Shown here: positions 1 to 7,280 of the stretch, in pieces
Layout: the number at the start of each line of letters is the position of its first letter
Position numbering within the stretch: the first letter of the stretch is position 1
Assembly: GCA_012513875.1 (NCBI GenBank)
Contig: JAAZBI010000099.1
Span: forward strand, 1 to 35,970
DNA: 35,970 nucleotides
Source: Mollicutes bacterium
GTDB taxonomy: Bacteria > Bacillota_I > Bacilli_A > RF39 > UBA660
Reading direction: 5' to 3'
The notes under the pieces: model-generated
Database searches by the model: none
Seen by the model: the letters and a program-made list of their open reading frames with translations, nothing else
What the model was told of the DNA's origin: nothing
Position numbers and translations under genes: made by a program

Positions 1-63
1 CAAAGGGCTGGCGGTTCGCTACCTTTCGGTTATGAAAGTTGGAAAGTTATCGAGCGTTCTTAA
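1..63 (+). CDS. 3' end of an unidentified gene, cut by the left edge
   Basis: Reading from base 1, 20 codons run without a stop to TAA at 61-63. The peptide ends in GGSLPFGYESWKVIERS, whose mixed composition looks like a normal protein C-terminus rather than random sequence. The stop is followed at once by a short GC-rich segment containing GTTATCGGC, in the same position as the boundary motifs after the next two genes. Too little is present to name a family, and a chance open frame of this length is possible. Confidence 0.35.
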   Translation, partial: QRAGGSLPFGYESWKVIERS

Positions 64-121
64 ATGCCCTATACCGTGTTATCGGCTTTTAATTTTTTAA
101 TCAAATAAATATCAAAATATT

Positions 122-775
122 ATGAATACTTACAAAAAATATTGCCCGAATGTATTTGTGGCACAATGTGAAGAAAAACACGAAAAAGGCGAGACTATTA
201 TAGTTGTAACCAAGTACGGAAAAGAAAACGAATGTATAGTTCACAATTTTGTAGGCTATACAGGAACAAAAGAAAATCCTATGTATTGCTATTCGATTAC
301 TCGTGCTGATGGTTATAATAACCAAGAAAGAGCAAAAAGTAAAGTTGAAAAGCTAAATAATTGGGCTGACAATGCGACTAAAAAAGGTAATGATTGGCAA
401 GAAAAAAGTAATGAAGGTAAAGACTTTTTGGCACTTGCAGAGCCTATAAAAATAGGACACCACAGCGAAAAAAGACACCGTGCATTAATTGAACGAAACT
501 GGAATAGAATGAGTAATGCGATGGAAGAATACAAAAAAGCTGATACCTACCGTGAAAGAACTGCATACTGGGAAAGTATGGCAAATAAAATTGACCTTTC
601 AATGCCAGAAAGTATAGAATTTTTTGAGATACAACTCGAAGAGGCAAAAGAATATCATCAATTTTTAAAAGACAACCCAAAAGAGCGACCTCACGGAATG
701 TCTTTATCTTATGCGAGCAAAAAAGTAAAGGACTTAAAATCGAAGTATGAAACTGCTGTGAAGCTCTGGTCTTAG
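122..775 (+). CDS. DUF3560-family protein
   Basis: This 217-residue protein matches my recollection of the DUF3560 family. The family core is a coiled, charged region followed by a GHHSE(K/R)-R motif; here it is IKIGHHSEKRHRALIERNW in the middle of the protein, followed by a run like NAMEEYKKADTYRERTAYWE. DUF3560 proteins have no established biochemical activity and are common on plasmids, conjugative elements and phages. The N-terminal 60 residues probably form a small separate beta-rich unit. The start is the first ATG after an A/T-rich leader with no Shine-Dalgarno. The gene is AT-rich compared with the phage structural genes, and it is flanked by GTTATCGGC upstream and GCCGATAAC just after its stop. 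These features suggest it was acquired as a module. Confidence 0.7.
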   Translation: MNTYKKYCPNVFVAQCEEKHEKGETIIVVTKYGKENECIVHNFVGYTGTKENPMYCYSITRADGYNNQERAKSKVEKLNNWADNATKKGNDWQEKSNEGKDFLALAEPIKIGHHSEKRHRALIERNWNRMSNAMEEYKKADTYRERTAYWESMANKIDLSMPESIEFFEIQLEEAKEYHQFLKDNPKERPHGMSLSYASKKVKDLKSKYETAVKLWS

Positions 776-847
776 GGTGCCGATAACGGTAAAGGCTATG
801 TGCAGTGCCGACAAACTTACACAAAACTTAATACGAAGTAGAAACTT

Positions 848-1630
848 ATGGATATAGAAAAACTTAAATACGAAGCACAAAATAAGGCATTGCATATAGC
901 CGATGTTAGTGGCAGTGCTTTATTCAATGCGGATTGTATGGATATTTTACCTCTTGTTCCTGATAAATCAGTTCAACTTATTTTGGCTGATTTGCCTTAT
1001 GGAACTACTCAAAACAAGTGGGATAGTATAATACCATTAGAACCACTTTGGCAACAATATGAAAGAATAATTGCTGATAATGGTTGTATAGTATTGACTG
1101 CTGATGGCATTTTTACAGGCGTGTTAATGATGAGCAACCCTAAGATGTTTAAGTATAAACTTATATGGGACAAGAAAAGCACCACAGGTTTTTTAAACGC
1201 TAAGAAAATGCCACTAAGAAGACACGAGGATATTTTAATTTTTGCCAAAGGAAAGACAACTTACAACCCAATAATGGAAGTAAGAGGGAAGCCACGAAAC
1301 AAAGGGAGCTACAATAAGAAAAAAGGTGATGGAGATATGTGTTACGGTGGCTTTAAAAACATAACTTCTTTTAGTAATGAATATTACCCGACTTCAATTA
1401 TTGAGATTAGTAACGCAAACCAAAAGACAAAACAACACCCAACGGAAAAACCATTGGAGTTGATGAAGTGGATTATTAGGACTTATTCAAATGATGGCGA
1501 ACTTGTTTTGGATAATACAATGGGAGTAGGCACAACTTGTTTAGGAGCAAAGGAGTTGAACCGTTTTTTTATCGGAATTGAAAAAGAGGTAAAATATTAT
1601 GATTTGGCAGTTGCTCGTGTGTTCGGGTAG
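848..1630 (+). CDS. DNA adenine/cytosine-N4 methyltransferase (DPPY-type)
   Basis: This 260-residue protein is an amino-methyltransferase of the N6_N4 family, which transfers a methyl group from S-adenosylmethionine to adenine N6 or cytosine N4 in DNA. The catalytic motif IV is DLPYG at residues 48-52, preceded by NADCMDIL. The SAM-binding motif I comes later, as DNTMGVGTTCLGA from residue 222, followed by FIGIE. The catalytic-before-SAM order fits the beta-type arrangement. KQHPTEKPLELMKW just before motif I is typical of the family. No restriction endonuclease is next to it, so it is probably an orphan enzyme used to modify phage DNA against host restriction. That role is inferred, and base and site specificity cannot be read from the sequence. 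It is AT-rich like the genes on either side. Confidence 0.88.
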   Translation: MDIEKLKYEAQNKALHIADVSGSALFNADCMDILPLVPDKSVQLILADLPYGTTQNKWDSIIPLEPLWQQYERIIADNGCIVLTADGIFTGVLMMSNPKMFKYKLIWDKKSTTGFLNAKKMPLRRHEDILIFAKGKTTYNPIMEVRGKPRNKGSYNKKKGDGDMCYGGFKNITSFSNEYYPTSIIEISNANQKTKQHPTEKPLELMKWIIRTYSNDGELVLDNTMGVGTTCLGAKELNRFFIGIEKEVKYYDLAVARVFG

Positions 1631-1706
1631 CATTGCCACTAACGGTTCGCAAGTATGAAACGTGCCGATTTGAAACACGAAATTATAAATTAAAAATAAC
1701 TTAGAT

Positions 1707-2120
1707 ATGAAAAGCGAACAATCGAACACTAACGAAAAAGGCATGGCGTATGACCGCTTGTTATGCACTGGCCTTAACGATGCAGCTAAACAGATACACG
1801 GAGATGCTAAACGTAAAGGATTCTGGGATAGTGAGCGAGAAACAGGAACTTTATTAATGCTGTGCGTGAGCGAGCTCTCCGAGGCATTAGAAGCTGATAG
1901 GAAAGGTAGAGTAGCCAACTTGGACAAATTTGATAAAGGAATTGCTCATGGCAATGTATTTGAAACTTACATAAAAGATACATTCGAGGACGAGTTGGCG
2001 GATACAATTATACGAATACTTGATTTATGCGGTGCGAGGGGAATAGACATTGAAAGACATATAAACCTTAAATTGAAATACAACCGTTCACGCGAGCGGA
2101 TGCACGGAAAAGCGTATTAG
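1707..2120 (+). CDS. MazG-like nucleotide pyrophosphohydrolase
   Basis: This 137-residue protein resembles the MazG-like branch of the all-alpha NTP pyrophosphohydrolases, which cleave nucleoside triphosphates to monophosphate and pyrophosphate. The visible signature is an E-x2-E helix, SELSEALEADRKG, followed about 45 residues later by an E-x2-D helix, FEDELADTIIRILDLCGARG. These would provide the acidic residues for Mg2+ binding. Phage homologues are thought to adjust nucleotide pools or (p)ppGpp signalling during infection, but the substrate here is unknown. Translation starts at ATG 1707 in the sequence ttagATGAAAAGCG; a second in-frame ATG follows at codon 13. A boundary sequence like those after the other genes in this block separates it from the methyltransferase gene. 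Confidence 0.75.
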   Translation: MKSEQSNTNEKGMAYDRLLCTGLNDAAKQIHGDAKRKGFWDSERETGTLLMLCVSELSEALEADRKGRVANLDKFDKGIAHGNVFETYIKDTFEDELADTIIRILDLCGARGIDIERHINLKLKYNRSRERMHGKAY

Positions 2121-2124
2121 GCTT

Positions 2125-2301
2125 GTGCATAACTTGCAGATAAAAGTAACAACAATTATTCGCCTCCCTCCCAAAAGAAGAGAGAGCAATGCTGTTGATG
2201 TTTGCGGTGAACTTAAAGAGTTGATAAACAAATTAATAGAGGTAAAGAGGCAAGAAAGCCAGCCTGTATGTTCTTCTCTTTATAATGCTAATAGCCAATA
2301 G
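2125..2301 (+). CDS. Possible small or 5'-truncated gene
   Basis: An open frame runs to TAG at 2299-2301 and could start at GTG 2125, just after the MazG-like gene, giving 58 codons. The last 40 residues look like real protein: an amphipathic segment, ELKELINKLIEVKRQESQ, ends in a short polar tail. The frame stays open upstream into the MazG-like gene and has no ATG. It may therefore be a fragment of a gene that lost its 5' end when the cassette arrived. No family is recognised. Chance is a real alternative at this length. Confidence 0.3.
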   Translation: MHNLQIKVTTIIRLPPKRRESNAVDVCGELKELINKLIEVKRQESQPVCSSLYNANSQ

Positions 2302-2331
2302 TATAGCGATAGATGCATAGCATAATGAGCA

Positions 2332-2361
2332 AGATACCGTAACAATGCGGAGCATGTATCT
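2332..2361. repeat. Nested inverted repeat at a convergent gene junction
   Basis: AGATAC at 2332-2337 pairs with GTATCT at 2356-2361, enclosing a second small stem ATGC-gga-GCAT. It lies between the plus-strand accessory block and the end of the minus-strand tail-hub gene, where a bidirectional terminator would be expected. There is no T-tract on either side, so terminator function is doubtful. Confidence 0.3.
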
Positions 2362-2366
2362 ATATG

Positions 2367-4976
2367 TCACCTTAATTTGTTAGCATACCTCTCATCGAAA
2401 TCTGTATCAGCACCTATTAAATAAAAATCCTCATCGACTTCCCCACCAAGCACTAGTATAAAATACCGGCAGGAGAATGATGTCCTGCCAATAAGAAGGG
2501 GCATATTACCGTTTGCAAATAGTTTCCCGTTATTCATCAGGTGCCATGAGATATTATCTATAGAGCCGAATAGATTAATGCTAAAAGGCTTTACTGGTTC
2601 CGACAGGGATCCTTCTATTAAAATACGGTTAAGCATCTTAAAAGCTCCCGATGCGGTTAATTTGATGGGTCTGGTCTCAAGATGGACAGGGATATAGTTA
2701 TTGTATTCCTCCTCTCCCATGTCGTATTGAAAATAGGTATCTTCGATAGTCTTGTATCCGTAGGTATTAGGATAATCGGTTACAAACCTGTCCCATGAGT
2801 TGGATATTTTAAACCATAACTTGTGGTTTATATTATAGATCCAGGAATAAGGATAAGATGAATTGGAGATAATCAGTTCTTTGTGGTCTTCGTGATGGTC
2901 CCAGGCCATGATAGCCCCTGCAAGGTATGTAAGGAAGGGATTTGAACATAGGTAGTCTTTTATCTGGTACAGATTGGGATTGTTGGCAATAGCATCATAA
3001 TTGATTGTACCGGTTATCCTGCTGTTATGTTTGCCTGTTACCAGGTCGCTTATCAGGATAACTTCAGGCCCGGAAATGATATACAACCCTTTCTGTGTTG
3101 TAAAAGCTGTTCCTCCGTCAATAGGTGTTATGCTCCTGGGATTATTACATACATGCCGGGATAGCGGAGTTATTGTATTGATAAGGGTCTCTCCGGATCC
3201 TATGTTCATGGTCCATATCCCGTCAGTCGTAAAACAGTATATGGGATATTGCCCGAATTGTCCTTCCGAAAGAGCGATGGCATTGGTACTCATGCCTTGG
3301 ATGGTCCCTAATCCTATGCGATAGCTGTTGATAGCCGGGAAATAGAATGGGTTATTGATCTCGGTAGCCTGTACCCTGTTGTAATCATGATAATAATTAA
3401 CACTCGATTGTAAATCTCCATCAGTCATGGCTGAGAAACTGGAGAGTATAATGGTCCCTTTGGTGACAGAGAAATTATTTTCCGGATAACTCTCAAGCTC
3501 TTTTGTGGCTGCCAGCTTTATTATATCGTTTTGTCGCACGTATACCCTCGCAGCAATAGCCCTGGAATCAGGATAACCCCAATAACTATGTACTGGCGCA
3601 AGTGTATTATACTTGACTCCGAAAAATATAGAGGTTCCTCCCAGGTCATAGTAATCATAGGATTCCCAGCCAGAGAATACTGTTAGAATGGTTTTGTCAT
3701 CTGTCAATATATCATATTCAATGCCTACATCATAAGGATCTCCGTATGATAGAGCAGGTAGCCCGGTGATTAATCCTTTTACTTCTGGTCCGGAGTACAA
3801 ATAATTCTTAACATTCCCCATGAAGATACGATCATTATAGCTAAAGAGCTTATCAGCATATAGTGTGTGATGAGTAATATTATCAACGGGCATTATCTCT
3901 CTTAGCGATAGATCCTGGACACTGTCATTATTGATGGTCACGTAAGTATCTGCTTCCAATTCCGATAATTTGTACTCTTTCAATAGGTAGTAATTAGAGT
4001 CTTTTACTTCCGGCTTATATGATGACAGCTCCGATACATCATAAGTAAGTTCATTGACCGTCTGGCGTATCCCTACTGCTTTGCGCATAAAATCAAGTAC
4101 ATCATTGGTGGGGTCATGAGTTGCCGTTTTACCTGTATAGGTTACTTCTGGGGACCTGGGAAGAGTGACATATATCTTCAATGAGCTGATTATGTTCTTG
4201 TAATTGGCTTTCAATGCTTCCAGGTCATCATTGGCGATGCCTAATTTATATTGCACATTATATGCAGCATACTCTTTTGTTACACGGTATGTTGCTGCTA
4301 CCGGGGATCCTGTGACAGATAATGTTGATGCTAATACCTGGTCCGGAAGAGTGTGTTTGACAATAGTGCCGTCAAATAACTCCCATGCACAGCGCAGTAA
4401 GATAACACCTGTCAGATAACCTTTCTCAGCATAACTCTTCTGCATCTTGACATAACTACCTATTCGTGCCTCGTCCCAATTAGATTCCAAAGAGTAATCT
4501 TCCGTTTCGCTCTTATCATCATCATGCACATGAGACCGTTGGAACAGCACGTAAGGTATTTCTGGTACTCCCTGGGAATATTCTTTGTATATGCCTTGTT
4601 GCTGATCGTACAGGAGTATGTATATCTTCTCCTCCGTAGTATCAGAGACCATAACAGAGTTTTTAAGGCTGGCGAACCTCATAGATGACGATGCTGTAAT
4701 AGTAGTCGCCTCGTCTGATTGCAGGGTGTCATCATCATAAATCCAATAATGCAGGTGCCCACCCGAGGTTCCGATATATATTTTCAGTTCATCAGATACT
4801 GTATGTATATATCTTACATCAGTGGGGACAGAAGCAATCCGGCTCTTCTCTCCTACCGGCCTTAATGCTCCATCTTTTGGGCGCAGGTTAATAAGTTCCT
4901 GCATAGCTCCATCCTTAACAGTCTTGTCAGGCAGGTTACGGACAATACCAGATAACTCAATTCTCTGTCGGCTCAT
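2367..4976 (-). CDS. Large virion protein resembling P22 gp10 / tail-hub stabilisation proteins
   Basis: This 869-residue protein has the organisation of podovirus tail-hub or head-closure proteins (P22 gp10/T7 gp12 type). It opens with a short segment, INLRPKDGALRPVGEKSRI, that sets the pattern 'state the model, then look up values'. A long beta-rich body with propeller-like repeats follows. The middle contains IYCFTTDGIWTM and AFTTQKGLYIISGPEV, blades typical of these proteins. The C-terminal 100 residues form another beta-rich segment, including INLFGSIDNISWHLM, as often seen in tail proteins. Its predicted place is below the portal and adaptor, closing the channel or joining the tail. It reads left from the HTH gene, opposite to the ejection-protein genes, and the two genes overlap slightly. 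The identification rests on fold-level resemblance, so a related tail function is possible. Confidence 0.6.
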   Translation of the reverse strand: MSRQRIELSGIVRNLPDKTVKDGAMQELINLRPKDGALRPVGEKSRIASVPTDVRYIHTVSDELKIYIGTSGGHLHYWIYDDDTLQSDEATTITASSSMRFASLKNSVMVSDTTEEKIYILLYDQQQGIYKEYSQGVPEIPYVLFQRSHVHDDDKSETEDYSLESNWDEARIGSYVKMQKSYAEKGYLTGVILLRCAWELFDGTIVKHTLPDQVLASTLSVTGSPVAATYRVTKEYAAYNVQYKLGIANDDLEALKANYKNIISSLKIYVTLPRSPEVTYTGKTATHDPTNDVLDFMRKAVGIRQTVNELTYDVSELSSYKPEVKDSNYYLLKEYKLSELEADTYVTINNDSVQDLSLREIMPVDNITHHTLYADKLFSYNDRIFMGNVKNYLYSGPEVKGLITGLPALSYGDPYDVGIEYDILTDDKTILTVFSGWESYDYYDLGGTSIFFGVKYNTLAPVHSYWGYPDSRAIAARVYVRQNDIIKLAATKELESYPENNFSVTKGTIILSSFSAMTDGDLQSSVNYYHDYNRVQATEINNPFYFPAINSYRIGLGTIQGMSTNAIALSEGQFGQYPIYCFTTDGIWTMNIGSGETLINTITPLSRHVCNNPRSITPIDGGTAFTTQKGLYIISGPEVILISDLVTGKHNSRITGTINYDAIANNPNLYQIKDYLCSNPFLTYLAGAIMAWDHHEDHKELIISNSSYPYSWIYNINHKLWFKISNSWDRFVTDYPNTYGYKTIEDTYFQYDMGEEEYNNYIPVHLETRPIKLTASGAFKMLNRILIEGSLSEPVKPFSINLFGSIDNISWHLMNNGKLFANGNMPLLIGRTSFSCRYFILVLGGEVDEDFYLIGADTDFDERYANKLR

Positions 4977-5451
4977 AATCTATGTCTTTCGTTTCTTCAA
5001 TGTTCTCTTTCTGCATCCCATTGATCTGCATGTTAAAGATCTGCATGAACGACTTATCATTAGGGATGCTCCCATCCTGTATCCCATTGATACAGTCATG
5101 TATGATCTTATATGCCCTTGATAGCTGGTCCAAATTCTTGGTCTTTGGAACAACATCTTTCATTCGCATTATAATCATATCCTTTACTTTCTCTATCTCG
5201 CTGGTCGTGGATTCCCGGTATAACTCCATGGTGTCAGATACATCCACAGAAGACCGGCCTACGGAAAGAGCATGGATCTGCTCTTTGTATTCAACACTGT
5301 ATTTTTTTACCCATCGGCTAATTGAATCGACAGAGACATCGGCCTCGACAGCAGTCTTCTGCATGTCGTTGTCATTTAGTATGAGGGCGCTAAGTGTCTG
5401 CAAGATAAACGGCAGATCGTATCTTCGGTACCCTCCTTTTCTTTTTCCCAT
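4957..5451 (-). CDS. HTH DNA-binding protein, candidate terminase small subunit
   Basis: This 164-residue protein begins with a basic stretch, MGKRKGGYRRYD, and then a helix-turn-helix, DMQKTAVEADVSVDSISRW, at about residues 29-47. The rest is helical and charged, with SEIEKVKDMIIMRMKDVVP in the middle, and the end is acidic. An N-terminal HTH with a helical oligomerisation part is the common plan of terminase small subunits, but it also fits a phage regulator. The terminase large subunit is about 24 kb away in this window and has its own small HTH gene directly upstream, so the TerS assignment is uncertain. The 3' end overlaps the start of the tail-hub gene by 20 bases. The upstream region is shared with the divergent ejection-gene operon. 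Confidence 0.55.
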   Translation of the reverse strand: MGKRKGGYRRYDLPFILQTLSALILNDNDMQKTAVEADVSVDSISRWVKKYSVEYKEQIHALSVGRSSVDVSDTMELYRESTTSEIEKVKDMIIMRMKDVVPKTKNLDQLSRAYKIIHDCINGIQDGSIPNDKSFMQIFNMQINGMQKENIEETKDIDYEPTEN

Positions 5452-5593
5452 GATATTAATTGATTGTGATATTTACAAATGTACCCCCAGATAAGTTATT
5501 ATATGTGGTTAATAACCATATATTACTGTTAAATAACCGCCTGTTAAAACAATAACTGTTATATGTTTATCCTCAATAAACACTTGTATTATC
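5452..5593. promoter_or_regulatory. Divergent promoter region with palindromes
   Basis: This AT-rich 142-bp gap separates two outward-facing operons, so it must hold a promoter for each. At 5501-5523 there is a near-perfect palindrome with core GGTTA-a-TAACC (5507-5517), and further GTTA/TAAC half-sites follow to about 5565. Such clustered dyads are usual for phage operators. No clear Bacteroidota -7 element (TAnnTTTG) was found on either strand, so the promoters may use a phage-specific factor. Confidence 0.45.
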
Positions 5594-6205
5594 ATGATAG
5601 GAGAAGTATTAGCCGGATTATCACTAGTATCCTCATTGTTCGGCTCTTTAAAATCTGCTCAGGCCAACAATCGGATGGATAGACAACTGGATAAACGTCA
5701 GTCAGAACTTGATGCCTGGTACAATAAAGAGTACAACATGAACTACCTTGATACCGATGAAGCCAAGAGTGTTACTCAGTTGCTTAACCGCCAAAAAGAT
5801 GAAACCCTTCAGAAGGTTGATCAAAATAGCGCAATCAAAGGGGCTTCAGATGAAGCCAGGGTTGCTACTGCAGATAAAATAAACCGCAGTGTGGGTGATG
5901 AACTTACACGGCTAGCAGGATATGGCACCAGGTATAGAGATTCAGTAAGGAGGGAATACCAGGGATTAAAGAGTAATCTCGATAACCTCGAATCTTATAA
6001 CCTCCAAAACAAAGCTTCTCAATGGTCTAATTTCTCAAATAATGCTGCTAATGCAGGAATGGGATTCGCACAGGCCGCAGGAGAAGGAGCTTTCGAGGGG
6101 TGGGAAAAATGGTTTACTAATTGGCGCAAAGCTAATAAACTGCGTAAAGCTGGAGGAGCTGTTAACCCTGTCTCAACATCTCATCTTAAACAACCGTCCT
6201 TTTAA
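5594..6205 (+). CDS. Probable internal virion / DNA ejection protein
   Basis: This 203-residue protein starts with a hydrophobic, small-residue segment, GEVLAGLSLVSSLFGSLKSA, followed by a long helical and glutamine/asparagine-rich body. Near the end, a glycine/alanine-rich patch, NAGMGFAQAAGEGAF, precedes a basic tail. This plan is like the small ejection proteins of podoviruses (P22 gp7/gp20, T7 gp14), which leave the head and help form a channel across the cell envelope. It is the first gene of the operon that continues into the 350-residue coiled-coil protein and the giant polyvalent protein. That position supports a packaged, ejected role. Sequence families in this group diverge quickly, so the call depends on composition and context rather than on a conserved motif. 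Confidence 0.55.
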   Translation: MIGEVLAGLSLVSSLFGSLKSAQANNRMDRQLDKRQSELDAWYNKEYNMNYLDTDEAKSVTQLLNRQKDETLQKVDQNSAIKGASDEARVATADKINRSVGDELTRLAGYGTRYRDSVRREYQGLKSNLDNLESYNLQNKASQWSNFSNNAANAGMGFAQAAGEGAFEGWEKWFTNWRKANKLRKAGGAVNPVSTSHLKQPSF

Positions 6206-6217
6206 AATCAATTAAAT

Positions 6218-7270
6218 ATGCCTACGAGTGCAATCAAAGATCCCGGACCATTCTCTTCCCTCTTTGACTATAAAGAGGAACAAGCTAGGCTTGACCAACA
6301 AAAAAAACAGGTCGAAGAGGCACAGAAGAAGATAATGCGGACTAACAGCATAGGAGATGCTTTCAGGCTACTCATTGATGCTGTTGGAGGTAGTCAGGGA
6401 GCCTCAATAGCACAAAGGCCGGTTAATCCTGCTATTATGCAAGCCTCGGAAAGACTCCGGGAGCATTCCCGGGACTATGATAATCGCAGTGAAAATCTTC
6501 GTCTGCAGGATCTCAGGGCCAAAGAGATGGATATGCAATATCGTACAGGACTCGAATCTGAAGCCAGAAAAAGGGAATGGGAAACAGACCAGTTGAATAA
6601 ATCACAAGAGTTTCAGCTCGAAAGAGATAAAAAGCAAAGTGATTATGCCAAAGACCTTGAAATATTGAGAGCCAAACATGATAAAGAGCTTGTAAATGTA
6701 AAAGGGGAACATGACCTTGCTCAATTACAAGAGAAATATAAAGGAGAGATTGAAAAGATAATTACCAAAGGGGAAGCTGACATAAAGAAGGCCGGAGGGA
6801 TGTATGTAGCCCGTTATGATGATCCGTATGCGACAGAAGCAGTTGACAGGGATGTCATTATTGGTATGTTCAAAGATCTCAAACAATACCTTACTGACAA
6901 AGGAGTATATTCCACTATGCAGCCTGCTGTTTTACAGTCCAAAGACCAGGGGAATATTTCCAATGATGACCTACGTAAACTTATAGCTGAGTATCCTGAT
7001 TTCTTTGCACCACGTCTCCCACAGTTAACAGGAGGAGCATCACTACCGCAAGCACCGCAACTCACACCGCTCGAAATGCGAAAACAAAAATATGACGGGG
7101 AACTTGAAAAGATCATAACAAACCTTAACCTGTCACCCAGGCAAAGGGCACGTAAGATCAAAGCATTGCAAAAAAACAACAAAGACATTCTTGACATGGA
7201 CCTTATAAAAGATACAGTTATCCCTGCAAGTGCTGATGGTGTGACGGATGTGAGCTCAATCTTTAACTAA
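6218..7270 (+). CDS. Coiled-coil protein, probable ejection/internal virion protein
   Basis: This 350-residue protein is very rich in K, E, Q and R. It has two long predicted coiled-coil segments, roughly residues 20-50 and 85-190, for example in the SEARKREWETDQLNKSQEF region. Residues 195-270 look globular, and the C-terminal part returns to helix with LSPRQRARKIKALQKNNKD. No enzymatic motif is seen. It starts 12 bases after the preceding stop and ends 10 bases before the giant gene, so all three are surely co-transcribed. Coiled-coil proteins in this position in podoviruses are internal virion proteins; a chaperone or packaging partner for the giant protein is an alternative. Confidence 0.5.
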   Translation: MPTSAIKDPGPFSSLFDYKEEQARLDQQKKQVEEAQKKIMRTNSIGDAFRLLIDAVGGSQGASIAQRPVNPAIMQASERLREHSRDYDNRSENLRLQDLRAKEMDMQYRTGLESEARKREWETDQLNKSQEFQLERDKKQSDYAKDLEILRAKHDKELVNVKGEHDLAQLQEKYKGEIEKIITKGEADIKKAGGMYVARYDDPYATEAVDRDVIIGMFKDLKQYLTDKGVYSTMQPAVLQSKDQGNISNDDLRKLIAEYPDFFAPRLPQLTGGASLPQAPQLTPLEMRKQKYDGELEKIITNLNLSPRQRARKIKALQKNNKDILDMDLIKDTVIPASADGVTDVSSIFN

Positions 7271-7280
7271 GTGGTACGAC

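Noticed and set aside
60..830. True integron attC sites around the DUF3560 gene
   Set aside because: Inverted GTTATCGGC and GCCGATAAC are present, but a full R''-L''-L'-R' arrangement within one site was not found and no integrase is in the window.
4982..5494. 170-codon plus-strand ORF opposite the HTH gene
   Set aside because: The minus-strand frame has an HTH and operon context; the plus frame is a hydrophobic, cysteine/serine-rich shadow.
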